A DNA stretch of 64,000 bases. Origin: Mesorhizobium sp. ORS 3359. Its GTDB lineage: Bacteria > Pseudomonadota > Alphaproteobacteria > Rhizobiales > Rhizobiaceae. The notes below the pieces were generated by a model. The model saw only the letters and a program-made list of their open reading frames with translations, did not search any database and was not told where the DNA came from. The stretch lies in contig CCNC01000141.1 of assembly GCA_000824845.1 (NCBI GenBank), forward strand, positions 62,001 to 126,000, given 5' to 3'. Below, in pieces: positions 25,233 through 36,061 of this stretch. A program made the translations under genes and the position numbers. How positions within the stretch are numbered: the first letter of the stretch is position 1; each line of letters starts with the position of its first letter.

Positions 25233-26030
25233 TCAGGCGTTGGCCGCGGCCACCGCGCGCCTGGCCATCACCGCGATCAGACTGGCCCGGTAGTCGGCGG
25301 AGGCATGAAGGTCGCTCATCAGCCCTTTCGCCGACACTTTGAGGCCGTCGAGCGCCGAGGCGTCGAAGCTCTTCGCCAGCGCAGCCTCGATTTCCTTGGA
25401 GCGGAAGACACCGTCCTCGCCAGCGCCGGTCACCGCCGCCCTTACCCCATCCTTGCCCTTGGTCACGAACACGCCGACGATGGCGTAGCGCGAAGCCGGG
25501 TTGCGGAACTTCTGGTAGGCCGCCTTGGCCGGCGCGGTGAAGCTCACCGCCGTGACGATCTCGCCTTCCTTCAGCGCCGTCTCGAACAGGCCCTTGAAGA
25601 ATTTGTCCGCCGCGATCTCGCGCTTGTTGGTGATGATCGTCGCGCCCAGTGCCAGCAAAGCCGCCGGATAGTCGGCCGCCGGGTCGTTGTTGGCGATCGA
25701 GCCGCCGATCGTGCCTTTGTAGCGCACCGCCGGATCGCCAATCAGCGATGCCATGTGCGCCAGCGCCGGGCAGGCCTTCTTCAGCTTCTCGTCGGTGGAG
25801 ACGTCGTAGTGCGTCGTCGCGGCCCCGATGGTGACCGTCTTGCCGGACACCTTGACACCCTGCAGGTCCTTCAGCCGCGAGACGTCGACGAGATCCGACG
25901 GCGCCGCGAGCCGCGTCTTCATGGCCGGGATCAGCGTCATGCCGCCGGAGAGCAGCTTGGCGTCGCCGTTCTTCAGCAGCTTGGCGGCGTCAGCGACCGA
26001 TGCGGCGCGGTGATAGTTGACTGAATACAT
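25233..26030 (-). CDS. coxM: FAD-binding medium subunit of a xanthine dehydrogenase/CODH-family enzyme
   Basis: A 265-residue CoxM-type flavoprotein subunit that passes electrons from the iron-sulfur subunit to an acceptor. The FAD-binding motifs are LLSGGMTLIPAMK and GTIGGSIANNDPAADYP. It is the third gene transcribed in an S-L-M order from 29121 leftwards, and a strong terminator follows. The genuine CODH role is not supported because of the active-site loop of the large subunit, so the substrate is probably an aldehyde or N-heterocycle. A repeat-built hairpin separates it from coxL. Confidence 0.87.
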   Translation of the reverse strand: MYSVNYHRAASVADAAKLLKNGDAKLLSGGMTLIPAMKTRLAAPSDLVDVSRLKDLQGVKVSGKTVTIGAATTHYDVSTDEKLKKACPALAHMASLIGDPAVRYKGTIGGSIANNDPAADYPAALLALGATIITNKREIAADKFFKGLFETALKEGEIVTAVSFTAPAKAAYQKFRNPASRYAIVGVFVTKGKDGVRAAVTGAGEDGVFRSKEIEAALAKSFDASALDGLKVSAKGLMSDLHASADYRASLIAVMARRAVAAANA

Positions 26031-26054
26031 GTCTTTCTCTCCCTTTGGGAGAAA

Positions 26055-26141
26055 GCGAGTAGGGAGTAGTGAGTAGCGAATAGAATTGCTCCACCCACAC
26101 TGCTCTCTGTCCCTATTCGCTACTCCCTATTCGCTATTCGC
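26055..26141. repeat. Hairpin made of GAGTAG/GAATAG-type units, copy 1
   Basis: The left arm 26055-26083 is a run of short units (GCGAGTAG, GGAGTAG, TGAGTAG, CGAATAG), and the right arm 26113-26141 is its imperfect reverse complement. The 29-base spacer is unrelated. It lies in the spacer between the coxL stop and the coxM ribosome site. A second copy with the same unit logic lies between coxS and coxL. Confidence 0.8.
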
Positions 26142-26144
26142 TTT

Positions 26145-28493
26145 TCAATGCTTCTTGGCGCGGATGGTAGCCCACACCGTCGCGGGCGACGCCGGCATTG
26201 GGATGTCGACGACGCCGAGCGCATCGGTGATGGCGTTGATGACCGCCGGCGGAGAGCCGATGGCGCCGGCCTCGCCGCAGCCCTTGATGCCGAGCGGATT
26301 GCTGGGGCAAGGCGTGTTCGAGGTCGAGACCTTGAAGGACGGCAGGTCGCCCGCGCGCGGCATGGTGTAGTCCATATAGCTTGCTGTCAAAAGCTGGCCG
26401 CTGGCGTCGTAATGCGCGCCCTCCAGCAATGCCTGGCCGACGCCTTGCGCGATGCCGCCATGCACCTGGCCCTCGACGATCATCGGATTGATGATGTTGC
26501 CGAAATCATCCGCCGCGACGAACTGGATGATATCGGTGACACCCGTCTCCGGATCGATTTCGACCTCACTGATGTAGCAGCCCGCCGGGAAGGTGAAGTT
26601 CGCCGGATCGTAGAACGCGGTTTCCTTCAGGCCCGGCTCCATGCCCGCGGGCAGATTGTGGGCGGTATAAGCTGCAAGCGCCACCTGGAACCAGGGCAAG
26701 CTCTTGTCGGTGCCTGCGACCTTGACCTCGCCATTCTCGATGACGATGTCGCCTTCGTCCGCTTCGAGCAGGTGCGCCGCGATCTTCTTCGCCTTGGCCT
26801 CGACCTTGTCGAGCGCCTTGACGATGGCCGACATGCCGACAGCGCCGGAACGCGATCCGTAAGTGCCCATGCCCATCTGCACCTTGTCGGTGTCGCCATG
26901 CACGATGGAGACGGAGTCGATCGGCACGCCGAAGCGCTGGTTGACCAGTTGCGCAAAGGTCGTCTCGTGGCCCTGGCCATGGCTGTGCGAGCCTGTCAGC
27001 ACCTCGATCGTGCCGACGGCGTTCACCCGCACCTCCGCCGATTCCCAAAGGCCGACGCCGGCGCCGAGCGAGCCGACCGCCGCCGACGGCGCGATGCCGC
27101 AGGCCTCGATGTAGCAGCTCATGCCGATCCCGCGCAGCTTGCCCTGCTTGGCCGCATCCGCCTTGCGTTTGGCGAAGCCGGCATAGTCGGCGGCCTTCAT
27201 CGCCGCATCGAGAGAGGCGTTATAGTCGCCGGCATCATAGTTCATGATCACCGGCGTCTGATGTGGGAAGGAGGTGATGAAGTTCTTACGCCGCAACTCC
27301 GCCGGCGATATGCCGAGTTCGCGCGCAGCGGTTTCCATCGTCCGCTCCAGGAGATAGGTGGCTTCCGGCCGCCCTGCTCCGCGATAGGCGTCGACCGGCG
27401 CGGTGTTGGTGTAGACGGTGCGCACATTGGCGTGAATCGCCGGGATGTTGTACTGGCCCGACAAGAGCGTCGCGTAGAGATAGGTCGGCACGCAGGACGA
27501 GAACAGCGACATGTAGGCGCCGAGATTGGCTATCGTGTCCACCTTGAGGCCGGTGATCCGGTTGTCCTTGTCGAAGGCCATCTCCACGTTTGAGACGTGG
27601 TCGCGCCCATGCGCGTCCGCCAGGAAGCTCTCGGTGCGGTCGGCCACCCATTTGACCGGGACGCCGGTCTTCTTAGAGGCCCACAGGCAGACGATCTCTT
27701 CCGGATAGATATAGATCTTGGAGCCGAAGCCGCCCCCGACGTCCGGCGCGATGACCCTGAGCTTGTTTTCGGGCGCAACATTGTAGAAGGCGCTCATCAC
27801 CAGCCGCGCGACATGCGGGTTCTGCGACGTCGTCCAGCAGGTATAGTGATCCTCGGCCTTGTCGTAATGGCCCAGAGCCGCGCGCGGCTCCATGGCATTC
27901 GGCACCAGCCGGTTGTTGACGATCTTCATGCGCGTGACATGTGCCGCCGACTTGATCGCCGCGTCGGTCGCCTTGCCGTCGCCGATCTCCCAGTCGAAGA
28001 TCAGGTTGTTATCGGACTCCGCATGGATCTGTGGCGCGCCCGGTTGGATCGCCTTCGTGGCGTCGACCACGGCCTTCAGTTCCTTGTAGGTGATCTCGAC
28101 CGCTTCCGCCGCGTCGCGCGCTTGGCCCTTGGTATCGGCGACGACAATGACGACGGCGTCGCCGACATAGCGCACCTTGTCGACCGCAAGCGGCGACCAG
28201 GCGCCCATCTTCATCGGCGTGCCGTCCTTGGAGTGGATCATCCAGCCGCAGATCAGATTGCCGATGCCGTCGGCCTTGAGCTCCTTGCCGGTGAGCACGC
28301 CGACGACGCCTGGCATCGCTTGCGCCTTCTTCACGTCGATCTTCTTGATCTGCGCATGCGCGTGCGGGCTGCGCACGAACACGGCATGCTTCATGCCGGG
28401 AACCACCATGTCGTCGACATAACGGCCGCCGCCGGTGATGAACCTCTTGTCTTCCTTGCGCGCCACGCGGGCGCCGACGCCTTCGATACCCAT
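26145..28493 (-). CDS. coxL: Molybdenum-binding large subunit, form II CoxL/xanthine dehydrogenase family
   Basis: A 782-residue molybdenum hydroxylase subunit. MPT/Mo-binding motifs include [16 protein letters not shown], a [13 protein letters not shown] Gln-containing loop, and [15 protein letters not shown] with the catalytic Glu near the C-terminus. The active-site loop reads [10 protein letters not shown], the form II pattern, not the AYxCSFR loop of true CO dehydrogenase, so the substrate is probably an aldehyde, purine or other heterocycle. GGGAGGAAT lies upstream of ATG 28493. It forms a complex with the CoxS and CoxM subunits. Confidence 0.88.
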   Translation of the reverse strand: MGIEGVGARVARKEDKRFITGGGRYVDDMVVPGMKHAVFVRSPHAHAQIKKIDVKKAQAMPGVVGVLTGKELKADGIGNLICGWMIHSKDGTPMKMGAWSPLAVDKVRYVGDAVVIVVADTKGQARDAAEAVEITYKELKAVVDATKAIQPGAPQIHAESDNNLIFDWEIGDGKATDAAIKSAAHVTRMKIVNNRLVPNAMEPRAALGHYDKAEDHYTCWTTSQNPHVARLVMSAFYNVAPENKLRVIAPDVGGGFGSKIYIYPEEIVCLWASKKTGVPVKWVADRTESFLADAHGRDHVSNVEMAFDKDNRITGLKVDTIANLGAYMSLFSSCVPTYLYATLLSGQYNIPAIHANVRTVYTNTAPVDAYRGAGRPEATYLLERTMETAARELGISPAELRRKNFITSFPHQTPVIMNYDAGDYNASLDAAMKAADYAGFAKRKADAAKQGKLRGIGMSCYIEACGIAPSAAVGSLGAGVGLWESAEVRVNAVGTIEVLTGSHSHGQGHETTFAQLVNQRFGVPIDSVSIVHGDTDKVQMGMGTYGSRSGAVGMSAIVKALDKVEAKAKKIAAHLLEADEGDIVIENGEVKVAGTDKSLPWFQVALAAYTAHNLPAGMEPGLKETAFYDPANFTFPAGCYISEVEIDPETGVTDIIQFVAADDFGNIINPMIVEGQVHGGIAQGVGQALLEGAHYDASGQLLTASYMDYTMPRAGDLPSFKVSTSNTPCPSNPLGIKGCGEAGAIGSPPAVINAITDALGVVDIPMPASPATVWATIRAKKH

Positions 28494-28512
28494 TGCGGAA
28501 ATTCCTCCCGAA

Positions 28513-28614
28513 AATAGCGAGTAGTGAGTAGCGAATAGCGAGTAGTGAATTGGTGGAGCGCAGAGCGGCCGAAAAAATACCGACTATTCGCTACTCACTA
28601 TTTCGCTACTCGCT
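28513..28614. repeat. Hairpin made of GAGTAG/GAATAG-type units, copy 2
   Basis: The left arm (28513-28550) and right arm (28584-28614) are built from the same 6-8-base units as the element at 26055-26141 and are inverted relative to each other. It occupies nearly the whole spacer between the coxS stop (28621) and the ribosome site of coxL, so it would form a stem-loop in the polycistronic mRNA. Confidence 0.8.
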
Positions 28615-28620
28615 CGATCC

Positions 28621-29121
28621 TCACGCTGCCTGTTTCGCCTTGCCCTTGGCGCCCTTCGCCATCGTCTCCGATGCGGCGAGGATCGCCTTCACGATGTTGT
28701 GGTAGCCCGTGCAGCGGCAGATGTTGCCTTCGAGCTCGGCGCGCACCGTCGCCTCATCCAGGCCCTCCGGATGGCGCGCGATCATGTCGGTCGCCGTCAT
28801 GATCATGCCTGGCGTGCAGAAGCCGCATTGCAGGCCGTGATGCTCCTTGAACGCGGCCTGGACCGGATGCAGCTCGGCGCCGTCCGCCAGCCCTTCGATG
28901 GTGACAATGGTCGAGCCTGAGGCCTGAACGGCCAGCATTGTGCAGGATTTCACCGCCCGGCCGTCGACATGCACCACGCAGGCGCCGCATTGCGACGTAT
29001 CGCAACCGACATGCGTTCCGGTGAGGCCCAGATGCTCCCGCAGGAAATGCACCAGCAACGTTCGGTCTTCGGCGCTCCCGCTGACCCGTTTCCCATTCAC
29101 AGTCAAGGACACGTCCGACAT
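28621..29121 (-). CDS. coxS: [2Fe-2S] small subunit of a xanthine dehydrogenase/CODH-family enzyme
   Basis: A 166-residue CoxS-type subunit with two [2Fe-2S] clusters. The N-terminal plant-ferredoxin cluster uses [12 protein letters not shown] plus a later Cys (KSCTM), and the C-terminal cluster uses CGFCTPGM and CRCTGY. ATG 29121 ([10 protein letters not shown]) follows GGGAGG at 7 bases and gives the family length; a longer frame upstream is not supported. It is the first gene of the S-L-M operon. Confidence 0.9.
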   Translation of the reverse strand: MSDVSLTVNGKRVSGSAEDRTLLVHFLREHLGLTGTHVGCDTSQCGACVVHVDGRAVKSCTMLAVQASGSTIVTIEGLADGAELHPVQAAFKEHHGLQCGFCTPGMIMTATDMIARHPEGLDEATVRAELEGNICRCTGYHNIVKAILAASETMAKGAKGKAKQAA

Positions 29122-29379
29122 GCAACCTCCCTGGGTATTAACCTTGGTCCTCACCCTGCCGATGCCGTGCTGCGCTTCGGCAGTACCATTCGCGCACCGT
29201 ACAACGCGCAAAACAGCGCTGCCAGCGCCGGTTCCATTGTACTTTCGATCATGGCAAAAGCTATGTGCAGCGCAGCAACCGGCCCCATTGCCAAATCAGG
29301 GATTGAGGGCAAAGATGCCCTCGATGCGGAGCGTGCCTGGCACGCATAGAAAAGACGCCCATAAACCGCGTCGGAGGAA
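29122..29379. promoter_or_regulatory. Divergent intergenic region between coxS and the FIST gene
   Basis: About 258 bases without a coding frame of plausible composition. It must hold the leftward cox promoter and the rightward promoter of the FIST/kinase pair. A GGAGG sits at 29373-29377, close to the TTG start of the FIST gene. No clear operator was found by eye. Confidence 0.4.
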
Positions 29380-30564
29380 TTGCGGAGAAGGCAGCTGGCC
29401 AGTTCGAGCACACGCTATGCATCGGGCCTATCGGCGCTCACCACGGATGAGCCCGACCCGAATGCCTTTGCCCGGGCCATCGCCGCCGAAGCGGCGATCG
29501 TCGATGCCGGCTTCGCGCTTCTGTTCTTCTCTCAAGGCCTGGTCGACGCGGCGGCGCTGGCGCAGGCGCTGAAAGCATACGCGCCGTCGCTCGCCTATGC
29601 CGGCTGCTCGACCGCCGGCGAGATCACTCCCCAGGGACTGGAGGAAGGGCATATCCTTGCCCTGCTTTTGCCTTCGGCGTCGTTTTCAACCGTCTCCGTC
29701 ATGGTCGAAAATCTCTCTTCGTCCAGCATGGACAGTATCACCGGCGAGGTCGCGGCGTTGCGGCGCCTGCTGCGCGAGCGCATCGGCCACGACCGCTCCA
29801 AGCAGATTTTCGCGCTCTGTTTCATCGACGGGCTGTCCTATGCCGAGGAAGCGGTGACCTCGGCCATCCACTGGGGATTGGACGACGTCCCGCTGATCGG
29901 CGGCTCGGCCGGCGACGACCTCAAATTCGAGACGACCACGCTGATGGCCAATGGCAGGGTCGCCTCCGACAGCGCCGTCATCGTGCTGGTTGCGACCGAA
30001 ATTCCTTTCCACGTCTTCAAGACCGACAATTTCATCCCGACCGACGAGAAGCTGGTGGTGACGGCGTCCGACCCCGACCATCGCATCGTGCGCGAATTCA
30101 ACGCCGCCAACGCGGCCGAGGAATACGCAACCTCCGTCGGCATCCTGCCGCAGACGCTGACGCCGCTGAGCTTTGCCTCGCACCCCGTCGTGGTGAAGGT
30201 CGGCGGCGAATATTATTGCCGATCGATCCAGCGCATGCACCCTGACGGCTCGCTGTCATTCTTCTGTGCCATCGACGACGGTATCGTGCTTTCCATCGCC
30301 CAGCCGAAGAACATGGTGGAATCGACGCGCACCGCTTTCGAGGATGTCGAGCACAAGCTCGGCGGGATAGACATGATCCTGGGCTTCGATTGCGTGCTGC
30401 GCCGGCTCGATGCGCGCAACCGCCAGGTCTTCCGCGACATTTCCGAGCTCTATCGGACCAACAAGGTCATCGGTTTCGGCACCTATGGCGAGCAGTACCG
30501 CTCGATGCATCTCAACCAGACCTTCACCGGCATCGCCTTCGGCGAGCGCCAGGCGGCCGAGTGA
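29380..30564 (+). CDS. FIST-domain sensor protein (NosP-like)
   Basis: A 394-residue soluble protein with FIST_N (about residues 30-230) and FIST_C (about 230-385) domains. Segments typical of the family are [27 protein letters not shown] and [19 protein letters not shown] proteins detect small ligands, and NosP of Pseudomonas and Vibrio is a heme-based NO sensor encoded with a histidine kinase. TTG 29380 is the upstream start, but the GGAGG is only 2 bases away, so the exact start is doubtful. It is translationally coupled to the kinase gene that follows. Whether this copy binds heme is not visible from the sequence. Confidence 0.82.
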   Translation: MRRRQLASSSTRYASGLSALTTDEPDPNAFARAIAAEAAIVDAGFALLFFSQGLVDAAALAQALKAYAPSLAYAGCSTAGEITPQGLEEGHILALLLPSASFSTVSVMVENLSSSSMDSITGEVAALRRLLRERIGHDRSKQIFALCFIDGLSYAEEAVTSAIHWGLDDVPLIGGSAGDDLKFETTTLMANGRVASDSAVIVLVATEIPFHVFKTDNFIPTDEKLVVTASDPDHRIVREFNAANAAEEYATSVGILPQTLTPLSFASHPVVVKVGGEYYCRSIQRMHPDGSLSFFCAIDDGIVLSIAQPKNMVESTRTAFEDVEHKLGGIDMILGFDCVLRRLDARNRQVFRDISELYRTNKVIGFGTYGEQYRSMHLNQTFTGIAFGERQAAE

Positions 30565-30569
30565 ATGGC

Positions 30570-31907
30570 ATGCCGCTTCGCGACATCGACGACGTCGACA
30601 GGCTGAAGAAGATCAACGCGGCGCTTGTCAGCCGCGTCGAGCGCTCGATGGACCAGCAGGGCAACGCCTTCTCGCTGTTCCAGACCGCCATCTCGCTGGA
30701 AAACCGGGTGCGCAACCGCACCGAGGAATTGCACGCGACGCTGCGCAGGCTCGAGCAATCGAACATCGAGCTCAGCGCGGCGAAGGAAAACGCCGAACTG
30801 GCGAACCTCTCCAAGACCAGGTTCCTCGCCGCCGCCAGCCACGACGTGCTGCAGCCGCTCAACGCCGCGCATTTGTCAGTCTCGGCGCTGGCCGAGGTCC
30901 AGACCAGCGAGGAAGGCAAGAAGCTGGTGCGCCAGGTCGAGCGCTCGCTGGAGACGATGGAAGACCTCTTGCGCACGCTGCTCGACATCTCCAAGCTCGA
31001 CGCCGGGGTGGTGCAGCCCGAAATCGGCGACGTCAGCCTGGAGACGCTGTTTTCCTCGCTGCGCTCGGATTTCCAGCCCGAGGCTGAGAAAAAAGGCCTG
31101 TCGCTGAAATTCCGGCCGGTCAATGTCGTGGTGCGCTCCGACCGCACGCTGCTGCGCCGCATCCTGCAGAACATCCTCTCCAACGCGCTGCGCTACACCC
31201 GCTCCGGCGGCGTGCTGGTCGGCACCAGGCATCGCGGCGACACCATCCGCATCGACGTCGCCGACACCGGCTGCGGCATTGCCGAGGACCAGCGGGAAGC
31301 CGTGTTCGAGGAGTTCCACCGCGGCACCTCGACGCTTGCCGACGGCGGATTGGCCGGCGGGCTGGGGCTGGGCCTCGCCATTGTGCGCCGCATGGCGGCT
31401 GCCCTTGGCCACCCCGTCACCTTTTCCTCGAGGGTCGGGCGCGGCACCATCTTCCACATCGACGTGCCGATCGGCATGGCGGTCGCCGAACCGGCGACGG
31501 GCATCGCCGACATGGACCGTCCGCGCGGCTATGGTCTCTTCGGCACCAAGGTCTTGCTGGTCGAGAACGACGCCGACGTGCTCTCCGCCATGACCTCGCT
31601 GCTTGAACGCTGGCAGTGCCTGGTGCGCGCCGCGACCTCCACCGACGACGCGCTCGATCTTCTGGGCGACACCGACTGGGTGCCCGACATCATCATCGCC
31701 GACCAGCATCTCGACGGCGGCGACCTCGGCACCGCGACCATCGCCGAAGTGCGCGACTATCTCGGCCGCCCCGTGCCGGCGCTGATCGTCACCGCCGATG
31801 GGTCAGAGCTCGTCGTCAAGGCGGCCCGCGCCGCCGGAATCGAGCTTATGCGCAAGCCACTGAAGCCGGCGCAATTGAGGGCGCTGCTGGCGCATTTGTT
31901 GGCCTAG
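30570..31907 (+). CDS. Hybrid sensor histidine kinase, NahK/ErcS'-like
   Basis: A 445-residue cytoplasmic hybrid kinase. A coiled coil (about 15-85) leads to the H-box FLAAASHDVLQPLNAA, an N-box (ILSNALRYT), G1 (VADTGCGI) and G2 (GLGLGLAIVRRM) of the ATPase domain, then a receiver domain (from about 325) with a phospho-acceptor Asp in IIIADQHLDG and a conserved Lys in LMRKPLKP. There are no membrane segments, so input must come from a partner. The FIST protein is the obvious candidate: a GTG at 30561 would even overlap its stop (GTGA). ATG 30570 was taken as start. Confidence 0.85.
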   Translation: MPLRDIDDVDRLKKINAALVSRVERSMDQQGNAFSLFQTAISLENRVRNRTEELHATLRRLEQSNIELSAAKENAELANLSKTRFLAAASHDVLQPLNAAHLSVSALAEVQTSEEGKKLVRQVERSLETMEDLLRTLLDISKLDAGVVQPEIGDVSLETLFSSLRSDFQPEAEKKGLSLKFRPVNVVVRSDRTLLRRILQNILSNALRYTRSGGVLVGTRHRGDTIRIDVADTGCGIAEDQREAVFEEFHRGTSTLADGGLAGGLGLGLAIVRRMAAALGHPVTFSSRVGRGTIFHIDVPIGMAVAEPATGIADMDRPRGYGLFGTKVLLVENDADVLSAMTSLLERWQCLVRAATSTDDALDLLGDTDWVPDIIIADQHLDGGDLGTATIAEVRDYLGRPVPALIVTADGSELVVKAARAAGIELMRKPLKPAQLRALLAHLLA

Positions 31908-31918
31908 AACTGCCCCCT

Positions 31919-32602
31919 TCAAAATCCCGCCTGATCCCGAAACAGCTCCGCATTGTCGAGCTTCGAGACCTCGATCACCGCCTGCGTCCGGCTGTAGACG
32001 TTGAGCTTGCGCAGGATCTCCGAGACATGCGCCTTCACCGTCGTCTCGCCGACCTGCAACTCATAGGCGATCTGCTTGTTGAGCATGCCTTGGCGCAGCA
32101 TCTGCAGCACCCTGAGCTGCTGCGGCGTGAGCCTGGCCAGGCGCTGCACCATGTCGGCGCGGTCGGTGCTGTCGGGGTCGGGCGGCTGGCCCTCGTAATT
32201 TTCCGGCACATAGACCGCGCCATCCATCACCGAGCGTATGGCGGCGGCGAGGTCGCTCTTGCGCGCCGATTTCGGGATGAAGCCGGCCGCGCCATAGGAC
32301 AGCGCCTCGGAGATGATCTTCGGCTCCTCATAGCCTGACACGATCACCACCGGCAGCCGCGGGTAGCGGGTTCTGAGCTGCAACAGCCCTTCGAAGCCAT
32401 GCACGTCGGGCATGCTGAGATCAAGCAGCGCGAGATCGAATGGCTTGGCGTCGGCAAGCAGCTCGATCGCCTCCGTGATCGAGCGCGCCTCGACCGTGTC
32501 GACATCCGGATAGGCCATCTGTACGGCGCTGTGCAGCGCCTCGCGAAACAGCGGGTGATCGTCGATGATCAGGAAGCGGGCGCGGTCGTTGACGGAGCTC
32601 AT
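31919..32602 (-). CDS. LuxR-family two-component response regulator (ErbR/AgmR-like)
   Basis: A 227-residue regulator with an N-terminal receiver domain (acidic pair in LIIDDHP, phospho-acceptor Asp in LALLDLSMPD, conserved Lys in FIPKSA) and a C-terminal LuxR helix-turn-helix (LTPQQLRVLQMLRQGMLNKQIAYEL-type, from about residue 153). It converges with the hybrid kinase gene 11 bases away and is its likely phosphorelay partner. The FIST/kinase/LuxR trio resembles modules controlling alcohol oxidation in Pseudomonas and methylotrophs, although here it adjoins coxSLM and an alcohol dehydrogenase. Confidence 0.87.
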   Translation of the reverse strand: MSSVNDRARFLIIDDHPLFREALHSAVQMAYPDVDTVEARSITEAIELLADAKPFDLALLDLSMPDVHGFEGLLQLRTRYPRLPVVIVSGYEEPKIISEALSYGAAGFIPKSARKSDLAAAIRSVMDGAVYVPENYEGQPPDPDSTDRADMVQRLARLTPQQLRVLQMLRQGMLNKQIAYELQVGETTVKAHVSEILRKLNVYSRTQAVIEVSKLDNAELFRDQAGF

Positions 32603-32687
32603 TGCACGGGTTCAGGCATCGGTTCGGTTTCGTCCGGCACAGGATAGCCCGGTGACCATGGCCAGATTATTGGCAAATAGTATATCG

Positions 32688-32737
32688 CCCAATGGTACAG
32701 GGCCCCAATGGTACAGGGTATTGTCGTTGAAACGACA
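32688..32737. promoter_or_regulatory. Tandem 15-bp repeat plus palindrome, candidate regulator site
   Basis: CCCAATGGTACAGGG occurs twice, at 32688-32702 and 32704-32718, a 16-base period that places both copies at about 1.5 helical turns. Immediately downstream TGTCGTT-GA-AACGACA (32722-32737) is a perfect 7-bp-arm palindrome. The cluster lies between the divergent LuxR regulator gene and the fumarylpyruvate hydrolase-like gene. Confidence 0.6.
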
Positions 32738-32827
32738 GGCCGATGCGCGCGTGAGCGTCCTCAGTCTTGCCCGGCCGCCGAAATCGGCCGAAGGTGCGCA
32801 TGATTCATGCCAACACAGAGACAGCCC

Positions 32828-33519
<692 letters not shown>

Positions 33520-33523
<4 letters not shown>

Positions 33524-34170
33524 GCGACCTCGTCCTCCACAACTACTACCGCTCCTCCACCTCCTACCGGGTACGAATTGCGCTGGCGATGAAGGGGCTG
33601 GACTACACCTATGTGCCGCATCATCTGCGCCATGGCGAGCATCTCGAGCCCGCCTATCTCACGGTCAACCCGCAGGGGCTGGTGCCGGCGCTGATGCTGG
33701 ACGGCGGCAGGCTTTTGACGCAGTCGCTGGCGATCATCGAATATCTCGACGAGATTGAGCCCGAGCCACCCCTGCTGCCCAAGGACGCGCTGGGCCGGGC
33801 TCGCGTCAGGATGCTGGCGCAGATGATCGCCTGCGATATCCACCCCCTGAACAATCTGCGCGTGCTGACGTCGCTGCGCGCTTTGTTCGGCGCCGGCGAC
33901 GAAGATATCGCCAACTGGTTCCGGCATTGGGTGAACGAAGGCTTCCAGCCGCTTGAAAAGATTCTCGCCTCCTCGCCCGAGACCGGCACGTTCTGCCACG
34001 GCGACACACCGGGTCTGGCCGATATCTGCCTTGCCGCCCAGGTCACCAACAACGCCCGCTTCGGTGTTGACATGGCGCCCTACCCGGTGATCGCGCGCAT
34101 CAACGCCGCCTGCATGGCGCTGCCGGCGTTCCAGAAGGCAGCGCCGCAGAACCAGATCGATGCCGAGTAG
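33520..34170 (+). CDS. Maleylacetoacetate/maleylpyruvate isomerase (zeta-class GST)
   Basis: A 216-residue glutathione S-transferase of the zeta class. The N-terminal active-site motif [14 protein letters not shown] (SSxS/C-type) and the glutathione-binding region [24 protein letters not shown] are clear, and the C-terminal helix domain contains ADICLAAQV. It isomerises maleyl to fumaryl compounds using glutathione. Its ATG overlaps the stop of the FAH-family gene. No gentisate or homogentisate dioxygenase is in the window, so the aromatic precursor is not determined. Confidence 0.88.
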
Positions 34171-34301
34171 TCCGGCTAACGGCCTACCTTGGCGTCAGCG
34201 CCCGGAATGCAAGCGCCATCGCTGGCAGAATCGATTTCCGATCGACCGGCAGTGGAATCGGCTATCGTCAGCTCAAACGCGTGAATGGTGGGAGTTCGGC
34301 G

Positions 34302-35345
<1,044 letters not shown>

Positions 35346-35464
35346 CAATCCGGAAAAAAATCTGCGCGAGCGCTTTACAACCGGTGCCAAACGTTACACA
35401 ATCATAAGTAGATGAAATAAACTAGACACGCATAGATTGCATTCATTTGTAGCTGAGACCGGAA

Positions 35465-36046
35465 ATGAGACTGCTTCTGCTCTGTCTTTTGTTGCTGTGG
35501 CCTACGCTCAGTGCCTGGGCGCAAGACAGTGGAGTCGCTGATGGTATCCAAGCGCCACATCAGGGCGACTCAGCTCCTAAAGAAGCCGGGGCAGCAAAGG
35601 AATCCACTCTGCGGTTCGAGGATTTTCCAGCGAAAATTTTTCAAAGGAAGGCTGCAAAGAACATCCCAGTTCACCCCAACGATTCCTGGGCGCGGGCGGT
35701 TAAGCCGGATATTCGCGAAGCACTGAAGCGCGGCGCTAATTTCGCGGGCCACTTCTCTGTTGTCTTGGTCAACTGCGGCAACGCTTGCATCGCCGCACGC
35801 ATGATTGATTTGCGCACCGGTCAGCTCTTCTGGATCCCCGGGGGCTACCAGTTGGATTTGGAGTACTATCTGAGGAGCCGACTGATGAGGGTTGCCTGGG
35901 CGGAGCCCTCCGAAAATCCGGTGTGCATACGCCAGGATTTTGAGTGGACGGGGCGCAAGTTCGTCAAGCGCTACGAGGATCGCGAAAACGTCGCCGATAC
36001 CTCCGACTGCCCTCGTTTGGCGTACATAGGCAAGCCCCCTCGGTGA
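35465..36046 (+). CDS. Orphan secreted protein of unknown function
   Basis: A 193-residue protein with a strong signal peptide (MRLLLLCLLLLWPTLSAWAQ). The mature part has a charged linker (about 21-50) and a compact domain with four cysteines (in VNCGNACIAAR, NPVCIRQ and TSDCPRL), which may form disulfides. No family is recognised. The upstream 120 bases and the start of the gene are noticeably AT-richer than the neighbours, and codon use is less GC-biased, so recent transfer is possible. It is not in an operon: the next gene converges 15 bases away. Confidence 0.65.
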   Translation: MRLLLLCLLLLWPTLSAWAQDSGVADGIQAPHQGDSAPKEAGAAKESTLRFEDFPAKIFQRKAAKNIPVHPNDSWARAVKPDIREALKRGANFAGHFSVVLVNCGNACIAARMIDLRTGQLFWIPGGYQLDLEYYLRSRLMRVAWAEPSENPVCIRQDFEWTGRKFVKRYEDRENVADTSDCPRLAYIGKPPR

Positions 36047-36061
36047 ACTCGGCCGAAGCGC

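Noticed and set aside
26055..28614. CRISPR-like array from the GAGTAG/GAATAG units
   Set aside because: Units are about 7 bases with no spacers between them and no cas genes are present; they form inverted hairpins instead.
26145..29121. True aerobic carbon monoxide dehydrogenase
   Set aside because: The large subunit has the form II loop AYRGAGR rather than the AYxCSFR loop required for CO oxidation.
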